A DNA stretch of 64,000 nt from Closterium sp. Naga37s-1 (GCA_947471745.1 CANJKZ010000922.1:1763001-1827000); one strand, 5' to 3'. Counted from the stretch's first letter, positions 1-11,479 are shown. The notes: generated by a model from the letters alone, not told the origin. Numbers and translations: made by a program.

Positions 1-646
1 GTACCATGCGCGAGGAGCCTGCTTCAGGCCATAGATGGCCTTCTTGAGCCTGCACACCCTGCCGCTCCCATCATCCAACCCCGCTGCAGCATGTACAGCT
101 CCTCTAGGATGATCCCATTGAGGAAAGCAGTTGTGATGTCCATCTGCTTGATCCTCCATCCGCGGTTTGCAGCCGTTCCCAACATCACCCTTAGTGTAGT
201 CCCTTTCCCCACAGGAGCAAAGATCTCATCAAAGTCCTTCCCCTTTGTCTGCTGGAACCCCTTAGCCACAAGCCTTGACTTGTAGCGGGTCAACTCCCCA
301 TCAGGTCCATACTTGTGCTTGAAGATCAGCTTTGAAGAGATTGCCTTCTTCCCAGGAGGCAGCTCACACAACTCCCACGTTTCATTCTCCAGCAGAGAGT
401 CATGCTCTTCCTTCACACTCTGCTTCCACTTCTCAGCATCGGGCCCACTCAAGGCCTTAGCTAGCGTCTTGGGCTCAGGGACGGCTGCCCAGTAGCAGTG
501 TGCTATCTCATCCTCATCACACTGCTCAGCCACACTCCCAGCCCGTACCACCTTTGGCTTTCCAAAACTAGGATAGGTCAGCCTGTTAGGAGGGCGCACA
601 TCCCTCCTAGGATGGTCTGGCGGACGTTGGGTACGTGGTGGAGCAT

Positions 647-677
<31 letters not shown>

Positions 678-2363
678 CTCCACCTCAGGTTCTCCCCCAT
701 CCCCAGTCACCCCAGAGATCTCCTCATCTGAGACAGTGACCTGCACTTGCCTCGAAGGCCGATGCACCTCATCGGCCTCAATGATCAGCGGTGTAGTAGG
801 AAGCTTATGCTGCTGCTGCTTCCACTCCTTGTAGTACAAGGACTCAAGGAACTTCACATACCTTGACACAGTCAGCTGTTGGCTGGTCAAGTCCCATATC
901 AACCAGCCCTTATGATCCTTAGGAAGCCCCAAGTGTACTCCCCATCTCCCAGAAGCCTCCAACTTTCCCCTCTTCTCCTTAGGCACATGAAACACCACCA
1001 TGCAGCCGTAGGCTCTCAGCATGTTGACTGCTGGTGCACTCCCATACCACTTGGTGTAGGGGACCCACATCTTGTCCCCCACAGTCGCCAACACCCTGTT
1101 CTTCACAAGGGCGACCTGCCGCAGTGCAGTCACCCAAAACGGATCCGGCAGCCCTGCACGCCCAAGGAGAGTGCGAGCACCTTCCTGCAGGGTCCGGTTG
1201 AAGCGCTCAGCCACGCCGTTCTGCTGAGGGTTGTAGGGAACTGTGAGCTGATGCTGGATCCCCTTCTTCTTCAGCACCGCCTCAAAATCAGCGCCAATGA
1301 ATTCTCCCCCGTTGTCAGTGCGGATCACCTTCACCTTGTGTCCGCTCTCCCTTTGAGCTCTCGGCATCCACTCCTTAAGAACAGCCGCTGCCACTTCCCC
1401 CTTAGTCTTGAGAGGGTACACCCACACCGCACGTGTGTGGTCATCCACAATGGTTAAGAAGTTGCGGCTTCCCGAGAGAGAAGGGGCCCTCGTAGGGCCC
1501 ACCACATCCATGTGCACAAGCGCGAGCGGGGCCTTGGCTGGTCCCGTGCCGCTGCTGAAGGGAAACTTTGTGAACTTGGTCTCAAGGCATATAGGGCAGC
1601 TCCCAATCTCCTTCACTGCCCCTTTCACCTCCAACCCCTTCAAGCTCCCATCCTTCACCAACTTCTGCAACATGGGAAAATTCACATGACACACCCTCTC
1701 GTGCCACGTCTCCAAATCAGCCTCACCACTCCCAGATGAAGCCTTTGCCCATGCAGCTGTCGCATCCACACCAGCAAGCACCTCACCATGTGGCTGCTGT
1801 GGCTGCTGCACCTTCTTGACTGCGTCCAGAGCCCCATCAGATGGTGCAGTCTCCTCTCCTCCTGCAGTTGCCTTTGCCGTTGCTGCTGCCGCTGCCGTTG
1901 CTGGTAGTTTCCCATTCCAAGGGATAATGGGCAGCTGCCATAGGTCCTTGATGCAGCTGCTCTTCTCCTCCAAATCCCACAGCAGCAATTTCCCAAGCTT
2001 TGCACGGCAGCTGGTTGGACCGAAGGTAACTTTTGCCTTGCCCTTCTGCAGCCGGCGCACAGAAAGAAGGTTAGCGGACAAGCCTTCAACCAACAGCACA
2101 CTCCCCAGCCCCACAAGTCCACCATTGGCTCCCATTACCTTGGCATTCCCAACACCAATCACAGAGAGCAAAGCACCTGAAGCGGCAGCCACAAACTTAA
2201 TCTTTCCGGGGGGCTTTACCTCGTCAAGCAAATCTGCCCGTGGGGTCATGTGACTTGTGCAACCTGAATCTATCACCCAGTGGGTGAGGGGGTGCATCAC
2301 AACCTTCCCAACTGAGCCCACATCACCCTCACTCCCTTTCACATCCTCAACCATGAGGAACAT
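1..2363 (-). pseudogene. copia pol: protease, integrase and N-terminal reverse transcriptase
   Basis: Reading leftward from 2363, an aspartic protease motif HWVIDSGCTSH lies near residue 30. The GAG_pre-integrase zinc site (WHERVCH...CPIC) is near 220-260. The integrase core follows with D (HMDVVGP), D (RTDNGGEF) and E (NGVAERFNRTL). A poly-Gln run encoded by a CAG repeat (~640-680) lies in the integrase-RT linker. RT then starts (KLIFKHKYGPDGELTRYKSR, FLNG). Near position 80 the frame is lost: the expected continuation (KKAIYGLKQAPRAWY) is in another frame down to base 1. Catalytic residues visible here are intact, so the damage is a frameshift. The rest of RT and RNase H lie outside the window. 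Confidence 0.88.
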
Positions 2364-2440
2364 CCCAGGGTCAGCTTTACCGTGTGCACCATCACCTTGT
2401 GCACCTGAACCTTACACAGCACCACCTCGTGCACGTTCAC
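1..2440 (-). mobile_element. Long-LTR Ty1/copia element, pol part (left piece, split by a nested insertion)
   Basis: Minus-strand copia retrotransposon that leaves the window on the left. Its gag and 850-bp 5' LTR lie at 9284-11259, displaced by the insertion of the short-LTR element at 2441-9283. The 5-bp duplication TTCAC (2436-2440 and 9284-9288) marks the insertion point between gag and protease. This element itself sits inside the gag of another copia remnant (11260-12370). It belongs to a different family from the short-LTR elements: ordinary zinc knuckle, no Gly/Ala linker, long LTR. Confidence 0.9.
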
Positions 2441-2558
2441 TGTGAGATTAGTAGGAATGAAAATGTTTAACTAAAAAGCAGAAGGGTACAAGTAGAAGTA
2501 CCCTCTAAGGACTACCCCACTACAGCCTAAACAGACTATAGTAGATATAAGTTTGACA
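2441..2558 (-). repeat. 3' LTR of short-LTR copia element 1
   Basis: 118-bp LTR with TG...CA ends. It matches the 5' LTR at 9152-9283 except for a short indel (the AAACACAAAAGTATTGTAC stretch is present only in the 5' copy). It contains the core TACCCCACTACAGCCTA shared by the LTRs of this family in the window. Confidence 0.9.
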
Positions 2559-2787
2559 CACCCCCATAGGCAAAGTGGGGGAGAACAAGGGGTCACAAGA
2601 CCAGTCAAGAAAGACAAAGCAAGCTCAGGGTGGATCACAAAGTCACCACACAGTCTGAGCACAAGCAAAGGGCCATAAGGCCAGTTCACATGCAGAGTTA
2701 TATAAAGGAAAGCAAACAATACAGTGAACACAACCTAGCAAGTGTAAGCATGCAGGTATAAGTATATAGAGTACAGTACAAGCAGAG
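2559..2787 (-). other. 3' untranslated region and polypurine tract of copia element 1
   Basis: About 230 bp between the pol stop and the 3' LTR. Closely similar blocks follow pol in the elements at 31937, 42000, 42554, 52922 and 62456, including words such as GGCCAGTTCACATGCAG and the terminal purine tract ATGGGGGTG (sense strand). No ORF of interest. Confidence 0.75.
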
Positions 2788-5700
2788 TCAAGAATTAAGC
2801 AAGTGAGGCACAGTAGGTACAAGACCTAACACAGTACAGAAACGCTGATGATCACAAGGCTCAAGTGCCTTGGTGAAAACATCAGCAGTGTTGGCCTGAG
2901 AGGCCACGTAAGCAAGACGAAGCTGGCCACGCTGCTGCAACTCTCGAGCAAGGAAGTAGCGCAGAGCAATGTGCTTCGTTCTGTGCTCCAGTCTGTGCTC
3001 CTGACACAAGGCCAGCATGGCCTTGTTGTCGACGTACAGAACTGGAGGAGAACGAGACGCCTCTCCCAAGTCGGTCAGCAGGTAGGTAAGCCAGCGAAGC
3101 TCCTGTGCAGCCATGGCTCCAGCGTAGATCTCAGCCTCACAACTGGAGCTGAGAACAGAATAAGAGCGGTTAGACCGCCAAGAGACAGAGCCGGAGCCAA
3201 GACTGAAGGTGTAACCCTGTGACGACCGCTGCGTAGCCAAGTCGTCAACCCAGGAGGCGTCAGCGTGACCAGTGAGGACAACTCGAGCCCGTCCTCCAAG
3301 CACGAGCCCCATGCCCGATGTACTGCACAAGTATCGCAACACCCTCTTTGCAGCATCCCAGTGCACCTTTCGGTGCCTGCCGGGAGCCACGTAGCGAGCC
3401 AGAAGGCTGAGAGGGTATGCGAGGTCAGGTCGTGTGCAAGGCATCAGGTACATGAGGCAGCCCACAAGCTCTGGATACGGGCCACTCGGCTCTACGGACT
3501 CGTCCGAAGGTGGAGCTGAGAGCGAGTGACCGGTAGGCAGAGGAGTGGACTGTGGCGAGGAGTACGTGAAGCCGAAGCGCTGAAGGACCTGCTGCACCAT
3601 GTGTGACTGAGTCAAGGTAATGGTGCGCTGTGCTCTGTCCCGGGTGATCCGCAAGCCAAGATAGCTTGTCAGCTCACCCAAGTCTGTGCACGTGTGTCTC
3701 TTCTGCAGCTCGGACTTCACATGGGCGAGTGCCTCCGTGTCAGCAGTAGCAAAGACAAGGTCGTCTACGTACACAAGAACGTAGAACGGCGGCAGAGTAG
3801 CGTCAGTGCGTATAAACAGAGAAGGGTCAGCAGTGGAAGGAGCAAAACCAAGAGCAGCAAGAGTCGTCCTGAGCGTGTCGTGCCACTCACGGGGCGCCTG
3901 GCGGAGACCGTAGACTGGCCGCCGGAGGCTCCACTGGGTACCAGGAGGAAACGACCCAGTGAAGCCAGGTGGGCGGCGCAGCCAGATCTCCTCGTGCAGG
4001 CTGCCCTGTAGAAAGGCTGTGCTGAAGTCAAGCGAGTGGAGCTCGTAGTCACGCTGAGCAGCAACGTGCAGCAGTACCCGAAGAGTGGTCATCTTCGGGG
4101 TAGGGGAGAAGGTCTGGAAGAAGTCAACTCCCTGTCGCTGACTGAAGCCACGTGCAACGTAATGCGCCTTGAAGGCAGGCGGAGAACCCGGCGGCCGCTT
4201 CACCCTGAAGATCCACATGCCACTGACGATGTTCGCCCCAGGTGGGGGAACCTCGTCTACGTAGGTGCCTGTGGACTTCCAGGAAGCCATCTCTGCGTCC
4301 ATGGCTGCCTGCCACTGAGAGGAGTAGGGACCCTCTATCGCCTCTGCGTAAGAGCGCGGGGTCGGGATGTCTAGTGCATCCGGGTCTCCCTCAGGGGCAA
4401 GCAGCATGGACACGAGATGAGGTGAAGCAGCGGCAAAGCACTCAAGGTCCTCCTGCATGTCCTCAAGGACGTCCGTGCCAAGAGCACACTCACCCCCGAC
4501 GGACGGAGGACAGACAGACACAGACGCAGACTCAGCAACAAGACTAGCGGCATAGTCTAGGCGACAGGCTGCAGCAAAGTCAACAAGCTCAGCAACAAGA
4601 GCAGACGCAGCAGAGAACTCAAACAGGGGGTCAGTGACAGCAGTGGCCAGAAAGCGCGTGACAGTAGGACTAGCAGCACGAAGAGAGTCAGACTCCGGGT
4701 CCGGACCGTCAGGAAGAGAGGACGCAGGAGGAGAGGGCAGAGGGACACGCTGTGGAGCAGTAGAAGGACGCAGTGTCATAGAGTGAGTGCCTGGGACAGG
4801 AGGAAGACGCGGACGCGAAACACGACCAGCGCGAACAGAACGGACAGGCGACGTAGAACCAGACACAGGCGACACAGGACGCGACTCAGGCTCACGACGC
4901 TCCGTAAGACCTCTAGTCGGTCCAGAGTAAGGAGAAGGACCAGGCAGCGGAGAGGCCGGCTGTAACTGCGACTGAGACGGGACAGGCGGTGGACTCAGGG
5001 AAGGAGGAGGAGGAGCAGGAGAAGGCGGGGAGCCAAGAACCTGCTGAAGAAGCGGAACGTAGTACGGCCGCGGCCGCAGAGCGCCTCCACAAACAGCAGA
5101 GACAGAACCGGTACCCTCAGCCTTTGGGTCTCCAGTCCCAGCAGCACCTCCAGCAGCTCCAGCACCAGCACCACCTCCAGCAGCGCCAGCACCTCCAGTA
5201 GCTCCAGGAGTACCTCCAGCACCAGCAGCACCTCCAGCAGCTCCAGCACCAGCACCACCTCCAGCAGCACCAGCACCTCCAGCAGCTCCAGCACCAGCAG
5301 CACCTCCAGCAGCTCCCGCACCAGCAGCACCTCCAGCAGTGCCAGCACCTCCAGTAGCTCCAGTAGCACCTCCTGCACCAGCAGTACCTCCAGCAGCTCC
5401 AGCACCAGCACCACCTCCAGCAGCACCAGCACCTCCAGCAGCTCCCGCACCAGCACCACCTCCAGCAGCGCCAGCACCTCCAGCAGCTCCTGCACCAGCA
5501 GCACCTCCAGCAGCAACCCGACAGCGCCGAGAGTACCACTCACGAAGCCGCTGTGGAGAGAGGGGCTCCCGCCGCGACGGGACACCTAGAGCACCTCCAG
5601 ACTCAGCACGCGCAGGCTCAGCACCTCCAGACACAGTACCCTCAGGTGCCACACCCCCAGGCTCAGCACGCCCAGTCTCAGCACCCCCAGACTCAGCACC

Positions 5701-7960
5701 CCCAGTCCCCGCACCCGCAGGGTCAGCACCCCTAGCAGCACCTGAGTCGACAGCTACCTCGACCGGCTCGGCAGGGTCTACCTGGGACACACCTGAGGGG
5801 GCAGGACCCTGGGGGGGGAGGGGGTCTACCAGGGGAGTACCTGGTGCCAGGAAGAGTGGCGGGGGGGGGGGGAGAGGCAGTGCGGTAGGGAAAGAGACGG
5901 TAGTACGACACCGACTCGTCGAACGTGACGTCCTGAGAGGACAGAACACGACGCGAGGTGGGGTGGTAGAACTGCCACCCGGGTGCGTCAGGAGGGAAGC
6001 CAAGGAAGACACAGGGAACGGCACGGGAGGACAGCTTGTCCGCTGTAGTGTCGCGGACAAAAGCTCGAGATCCCCAGACACGGAATGCGGACGCATCGCC
6101 AACCTTCCCCGTCCACCGCAGAGTAGGTGTGGTCTCCGGCAAGGAGACACGAGGCTGAAGGTTGATCTGATGCGCAGCGTACTGAACCGCGAACGGCCAC
6201 AGAAAATGGGGAGCAGCCGCATGAATCATGGATGTACGAGCGACGTCCATGACCATGCCAATGCGGCGCTCAGCAATCCCATTTTGCTGCGGGGAGGCCG
6301 GAAGCGTGAACGTCTGGCGGATGCCCTCCGAACGACAGAAGGCCCTCAGGAGGTCGGAGGAAAACTCCCCGCCTCTGTCCGAGTGCAGACGCAGAACAGG
6401 AAGGTCTGAGCCGAAACTCCCACTGAGCTGGCGACGAGCACCGCGGATCCAGTCGATCAACACCTCAGGAACCTCACCCTTGCTGCGCAAGGGGAAGATT
6501 GTGGTGTAACGCGAGTAGTCATCAACGACCAGGAGGAAGTAGCGCTCGTGACCCTGTCCACGGACGCGGGCTGGGCCCCACACGTCCATGTGAAGAGTCT
6601 GCAGAGGAGCCTCAGTCGGAGGAAACGAGGAGGAGTGAGGGGCGGCGCGCTGCCGGCCCTCGACACAAGGAACACAGGTGGGGGCAGGCCCCGGAGGAAG
6701 GGGAGGGAGGGATCTGGGTAGACCCGAGACAAGGGCACGGGAGGCCATACCTCGAAGACGAGGCAGGGAGGGGTGTCCAAGGCGGTGGTGCCAAAGGAGA
6801 GTCTCGTGTGCCAGAGGACGACACGAGCAGGGGGCAGACGCAGGACTAGACCTGGACGCGGCAGCAAACATCTGACCAGACGCAGAGACCGGAGGAGGCG
6901 CAGTAATCAGTGTGTACAGACTCGACCCTGGCCGACGGGTGAACGTGGCCAGGTGGCGGCCCGTCCGAGAGCAAGTGCAGTGGGTCACACGCTGACCTCC
7001 AGGGGTGAACTGGTCAACCCACGCATCCTGGAGGTCAGCTCCACTCACCAGGTTCGTAGAGAACGAGGGGAGGTGGAGTCCCGACAGCAAGCCCGACGGG
7101 GCCGCAGGACACGGTAGGACAGTGGAGGACTGTGCAAGGACTGGGCCCCCTGAGGGGTCAGCCAGGGAGACCGCAACAGGCCGACTGAGCGGCGTGAGCG
7201 TGGTGCTGTCTCTAAAGAAAGAGCGCGAAGCACCAGAGTCAAGTGTGAAAGTGTGCAAGACCGCGGCAGGCGCAGCACCAGAGAGAGCAGACTCACCAGT
7301 ACCTGGGGCAGTAGACTCACCAGCGCCTAGAGCAGCAGCCTCACCAGCACGTGGAGCAGGAGACGTACAAGCACCTAGAGCAGCAGCCTCACCAGCACGT
7401 GGAGCAGGAGACGTACAAGCACCTAGAGCAGCAGCCTCACCAGCACCTAGAGCAGCAGACTGGATACCGGGGTCAGGCGGCAGACATACGTGACAGGCAC
7501 CTTCAGCACTAGTAGACAATGCATACATGGCAGTGAGGATAGCATCATAGTCAAGAGCAAATATATCTACCCTCTGCCTAAGCAGCTCCACCCAGTCGGG
7601 GAGCTCAGCGTCGTCGCCAAACTCTGTACTCCAGGCGTCGCTCAGACGGGCGAAGCAGCGGGACCCTGTGTGACCAACCGTCCCGCAAGGCTGACCAGTC
7701 CGGACACCCGTGCGAATGACGTACGGGCAGCGAGCAGGACTCAGTGACCCTCTACTCTGCACGTACCACTCACGAAGCTGCTGGGGCGAAAGAGCCTCGC
7801 GCGGACGACGCTGCAGCTGCACCTGGCCACTACCTGAAGCTCCCAAACTACCCACTCCAGGGCGAATCCCACTACGGCCACCCCGACAACCCCAACTAGT
7901 GTACCACTCACGAAGCTGCTGGGGCGTGAGGGACTCACGAGGACGGCCTTGGAGCTGCAT
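2788..7960 (-). pseudogene. copia gag(C-terminal)-pol polyprotein, short-LTR element 1
   Basis: Two overlapping reading frames make up the polyprotein. The first (7960 to about 5870) carries two LREWY motifs, the C-X13-C-X4-H-X4-C gag knuckle beginning CPYVIRTG, a 48-bp tandem repeat coding an Ala/Gly-rich spacer, protease (TLDSGASRSFF), the integrase HHCC site (LLWHHRLGHPS...CVPC) and D,D,E core (HMDVWGP; LHSDRGGEF; NGIAERRIG). It breaks at a long C homopolymer (5861-5873 region). The second frame continues to 2788 with the Gly/Ala linker, RT (YVDD near codon 819 counted from 6222) and RNase H (GHADASW, CEAEIYAG, YVDNKAM), ending in the family's usual C-terminus (VPHLLNS). The homopolymer frameshift and missing gag N-terminus make this copy defective as read. 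Confidence 0.9.
5130..5520 (-). repeat. Gly/Ala-coding tandem repeat in the integrase-RT linker
   Basis: Imperfect repeats of about 12-18 bp (plus-strand CCAGCAGCTCCAGCACCA variants) encode a GAGAAGG-type low-complexity tract. It lies between the LREWY motif and the start of RT. Upstream of it (5590-5760) is a second, 15-bp-based repeat coding GGAEP-like pentapeptides. Confidence 0.85.
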
Positions 7961-7969
7961 CTGGCCACG

Positions 7970-9060
7970 CCAGGAGCAGCAGTAGCAGCAGGAGCAGCAG
8001 GAGCAGCAGTAGCAGCAGGAGCAACAGTAGCAGTAGTAGCAGCAGTAACAGCAGGAGCAGCGCGGGCAGGACAGTGCTCACCAGTGGTGGGAAGGGCAGT
8101 CGCACGACGGCAGCGACGGCGGGGTCGCTACAGCGGTAGGGAGGGGCCGCGACCGCGGCAGGGATCTCCGCGGCAGCTGCTGCAGGGCGGGGCAGGGCCG
8201 CGACGGCAGCTGTAGCAGGGCGGGGACAGGGCCGCGACGGCAGCTGCTGCAGCGCGGGGCAGGGCCGCGACGGCAGCTGCTGCAGGGCGGGGCAGGGCCG
8301 CGACGGCAGCTGCTGCAGGGCGGGGCAGGGCCGCGACGGCAGCTGCTGCAGGGCGGGGCAGCCCGCGACGGCGGCTGCTGTAGGGCGGGGCAGGGCCGCG
8401 ACGGCAGCTGCTGCAGGGCGGGGCAGGGCCGCGACGGCAGCTGCTGCAGGGCGGGGCAGCCCGCGACGGCGGCTGCTGTAGGGCGGGGCAGGGCCGCGAC
8501 GGCAGCTGCTGCAGAGCCGGGACAGGGTCGGGGCCGATGCGGGGCCGCGTAAGGGGCCGCGATGGGCCTAGAAGGGGCCGCGACAGGCCTAGAAGGGGCC
8601 GCGACGGGCCTAGAAGGGGCCGCGACGGGCCTAGAAGGGGCCGCGACGGGCCTAGAAGGGGCCGCGAAGGGCCGAGAAGGGGCCGCAACAGGCCTAGAAG
8701 GGGCCGCGACGGGCCGTGAAAGGGGCCGCGACGGGCCTGAAAGGGGCCGCGACGGGCCTAGTAGGGGCCGAGAAGGGGCCGCGAAGGGCCTAGAAGGGGC
8801 CGCTACGGGCCTAGACAGGGCCGCGAAGGGCTGTGAAAGGGGGGGCCGCGACGGGCCTAGAAGGGGCCGCGTAAGGGGCCGCGGAAGGGGCCGTTGCGGG
8901 GCCGCGTAAGGGGCCGCGACGGGCCTAGAAGGGGCCGCGACGGGCCGTGAAAGGGTCGCCACGGGCCGCAAGGGGGGCCGCTACGGGCCACGAAGGGGCC
9001 ACTACGGGCGCAAAGGGGCCTCTACGGGCCGTGAGGGAGGGGCCGCTACGGGCCGCGAAG
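7970..9060 (-). repeat. GC-rich minisatellite leader of copia element 1
   Basis: Between primer-binding site and gag. First a CAG/GCAGCAGGA-type stretch (7970-8060), then about ten 33-bp units (GGGCCGCGACGGCAGCTGCT...) at ~8184-8520, then about 20 variable 21-bp units (GGGGCCGCGACGGGCCTAGA) at ~8550-9060. Long ORFs appear on both strands only because the units are multiples of three. Confidence 0.9.
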
Positions 9061-9137
9061 GTCAGGCGCGACGCGCGTGTCGGGCAGGTAAGGAAAAAAA
9101 AAAAAAAATCGTTTTAGTGGTGGGCCCTTAGGAAAAA

Positions 9138-9151
9138 CTCGCTCTATACCA
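9138..9151 (-). promoter_or_regulatory. Primer-binding site of copia element 1
   Basis: On the minus strand the LTR ends ...CACA and is followed directly by TGGTATAGAGCGAG. This resembles the initiator-tRNA-Met complement (TGGTATCAGAGC) used by most plant copia elements, with a deletion. Confidence 0.75.
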
Positions 9152-9283
9152 TGTGAGATTAATAGGAATGAAAATGTTTAACTAGAAAGCAGAAGGGTAC
9201 AAGTAGAAAACACAAAAGTATTGTACCCTCTAAGGACTACCCCACTACAGCCTAAACAGACTATAGTAGATATAAGTTTGACA
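9152..9283 (-). repeat. 5' LTR of short-LTR copia element 1
   Basis: 132 bp, TG...CA, followed by the target duplication TTCAC at 9284-9288. It is the upstream partner of 2441-2558. Confidence 0.92.
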
Positions 9284-10072
9284 TTCACCACTTGGCGGCT
9301 TCATGCCTGGGGGTGCCCATCCCTCAGGCCGGCTGAAACACTTGAACCACGGGTGTCCAGCCTTCTTGCAGTACCAGCACGCTCCCTCCATTCGGGTACT
9401 CCCCCTGCCACCAGAGCTCCCATGCCCCTCGTTGTAGTCACCTCGGCCTCTCCCTCTGCCAAAGCCTCTCCCACGGCCTCGGCCTCTCCCTCCCCCTCTT
9501 CCTCTGCTGCCTCCTGCAGCTCCATACCCCTCAGCAGTTTTGTTGGCAGCACCACCACCCGTGTGGCGCCTGCGGAAGTCCTCCTGCAGAATCTGATGCC
9601 GTAGCCTTTCAGGTGTCCACTGGTCCTGCTAAGTGTTGAGGGTGGGGATGAGGTTGTCCCACGAGTTGTCGAGCACCGAGATGATCTTGGTGCACTGCTG
9701 CATCTGCGACACATTGCTGCCCACCGCTGCCATCCTCGCATAGGTGTCCTTGATCTTGTCAAGGACCGGCTTCACATCATCGCCCGGTCGCATGGAGAGG
9801 GCAGCCAGCTCCTTGTCCAACACAATCACCATCGGCAGCGTGTTGGGCTGAATCACGTCGCGCAGTAGCTTCTACGCCTTTGGTCCGGAATCATCCAACT
9901 CCACCAAATCCTTGATGTGTTGGAACATATCGTTGTTGACCGATTGGAGGATTAGGTCGTACAGCACCGCACTCCTCTCAATCCACCGATCGTGGGCATC
10001 TCCTTCCTCCGGCATCTTCTCTTCACCCATCGCAAGTTTCAGCAGCTTGTAGTGCTTGAATGCACTCCGCAT
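9284..10072 (-). pseudogene. copia gag of the long-LTR element (right piece)
   Basis: Several frames read leftward from 10072 make a gag with frameshifts near 9870 and 9630. It contains a helical capsid-like region (RMRSAFKHYKLLKLAMGEE), a stretch like DKIKDTYARMAAVGSNVSQM, a Gly/Arg-rich tract, and a canonical zinc knuckle C-X2-C-X4-H-X4-C (CWYCKKAGHPWFKC) at ~9335-9390. The reading is cut at 9284 by element 1 and resumes at 2440 with the protease. Confidence 0.85.
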
Positions 10073-10409
10073 CCGCCCGCTCCATTCCTAATAGTTTGAG
10101 CCATCCAATGCCTCGATCTTGGATGGTGGCGGCTCATTTCTCTTCTCAGCTGCATCTCCACTCCCTTGAATCATTTCCTCTGCTCCCAAACACAGGTTCC
10201 AGCTCCCCCTTTGCTATCCACACTGAAGTCCCACTCAATTTCCACAAGTGTCGGCGCCAACGAAATTTCGGCAGAGTTTCCCCTTAGCGGAAGTCACATG
10301 CAGCCTCCAGAACTCCACTTAGGCACGCCCACAGGCCATGGTGGGTCTAGGAGGGTCTTCACACTTCAGTAGACTCTCCACAAAGTCCTTCATCAGCTAT
10401 GATACCACT
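10073..10409 (-). other. Leader of the long-LTR copia element with primer-binding site
   Basis: Untranslated or decayed 5' gag region. At 10396-10407 the minus strand reads TGGTATCATAGC, two bases after the LTR end. This matches the initiator-tRNA-Met primer-binding site with one mismatch and places the LTR boundary at 10410. Confidence 0.75.
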
Positions 10410-11259
10410 TGTTAGAGACTAAGGACGGAGTCTATGAAGATTAAGGGCCGAAATATCTCAAAATCGTCAACTATAATTCTGGACAGAAACATCCTTGACA
10501 CAAGAAACGTTGTCGACAAAAAACGCTCTGTTATAATTCTCTCAAACTTGAGTATATTGCAGCCCTTTACCGTGGCTATCTTTCCAAATCTGAATAGTAT
10601 CAAAATATGGATTATAGCTTGAGTTATGAATTTCGGCGCACTAGGGGGTATGCTGCCATAGAAACTTAACTCCATCACAAACTTGTCTCACAAGTTCACA
10701 CAAGAAAGTTGGAGTGGCAATTGAACCAGGTAGGTGGGGATGAGCAGGACGAGAGGGAAGGTCCCAAGGGAGTCCCCAACCAAGGAAACCCCATACCACA
10801 CAATTCCCCTCTCTATAGGCACCCCAACTTTGACATTTGTCACTTTCCCAACTCATGCCATCCACCTCACCCAACTTGGCCACACTTGCCAACCTGGTTT
10901 GGCTTCTCCCAACCACTTGGCATCATCTACAGTGATGGTGACGAATTTCCCAACCCCCAAAAGTTTGTACCCCATATTGAGTCAACCCGCAAATTCCCAT
11001 AGTCGCCGCATCTCAATCAAAACTTCGAACGATCGTATCTTTCTCGTTCTTGCTCCGATCGCAACGATTCTTGGTTCGTCGGAAAGCTCATGAGCAGAGG
11101 AGTCACTTCAGATATCTGCCCAAGCCAAATGACATTCACACACACTCAGAAAATCCAAACCATGCCAAACACAGATTCTTGTACACACCACGCATGCAAC
11201 GCACGAACATATGATGGGAGGCAGACAGACGTGAATGCAAATGATAGCATCACATAACA
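10410..11259 (-). repeat. 5' LTR (850 bp) of the long-LTR copia element
   Basis: On the plus strand it begins TGTTAGAGAC and ends CACATAACA, so the sense LTR is TGTTATGTG...CTCTAACA. The right edge is fixed because the flanking sequence (11260 on) aligns with the gag of other short-LTR elements up to exactly this point. The partner 3' LTR lies left of the window. No ORF was recognised inside. Confidence 0.8.
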
Positions 11260-11453
11260 CGGGTAAGCCACTGTGAGCGAGTCGCACTGTCAGCTATGAC
11301 GGGAGGGGCGACAGAGGCTCCGGAAGTGTGGTCAAACAATGAAACGCTGTCTCTAGAGTCGCTCAGTAGGTACAGCTGTAGGTCGTCGAGCCACGTGTCG
11401 AACTGGATCGGACGGCCCTCATGATCGAACGTGAGGACACAGAGAGAAGCCAT
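11260..11453 (-). pseudogene. copia gag N-terminal fragment
   Basis: Starts MASLCVLTFDHEGRP and continues with FDTWLDDLQLYLLSDSRDS and SQWLTR. It aligns with the gag starts at 37996 and 58668 and is cut at 11259/11260 by the LTR of the inserted long-LTR element. Confidence 0.88.
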
Positions 11454-11479
11454 AGCGGGCAGAGCAGAGTGGCGCGCTA

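Larger units (their letters stand above)
2441..9283 (-). mobile_element. Short-LTR Ty1/copia element 1, nested, with perfect TSD
   Basis: A 6.8-kb minus-strand element bounded by LTRs at 9152-9283 (5') and 2441-2558 (3'), both running TGTCAAAC...TCTCACA in element orientation, and by the 5-bp duplication TTCAC. Order in the sense direction: LTR, primer-binding site, GC-rich minisatellite leader, truncated gag, protease, integrase, long Gly/Ala linker, RT, RNase H, ~230-bp 3' UTR, and a purine tract (CTATGGGGGTG) touching the 3' LTR. The N-terminal gag domain found in sister copies (start MAxPxxLxF) is absent, so this copy is non-autonomous. Integration inside the long-LTR element makes it the youngest layer of this stack. 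Confidence 0.93.

Noticed and set aside
5339..6409. 356-codon plus-strand ORF rich in Pro/Ala
   Set aside because: Antisense shadow of the copia linker repeat and integrase. No start context or independent homology.
8078..8971. Pro/Ser/Arg repeat ORFs (about 300 codons) on both strands
   Set aside because: The repeat units of 21 and 33 bp keep frames open. The region is the element's untranslated leader.
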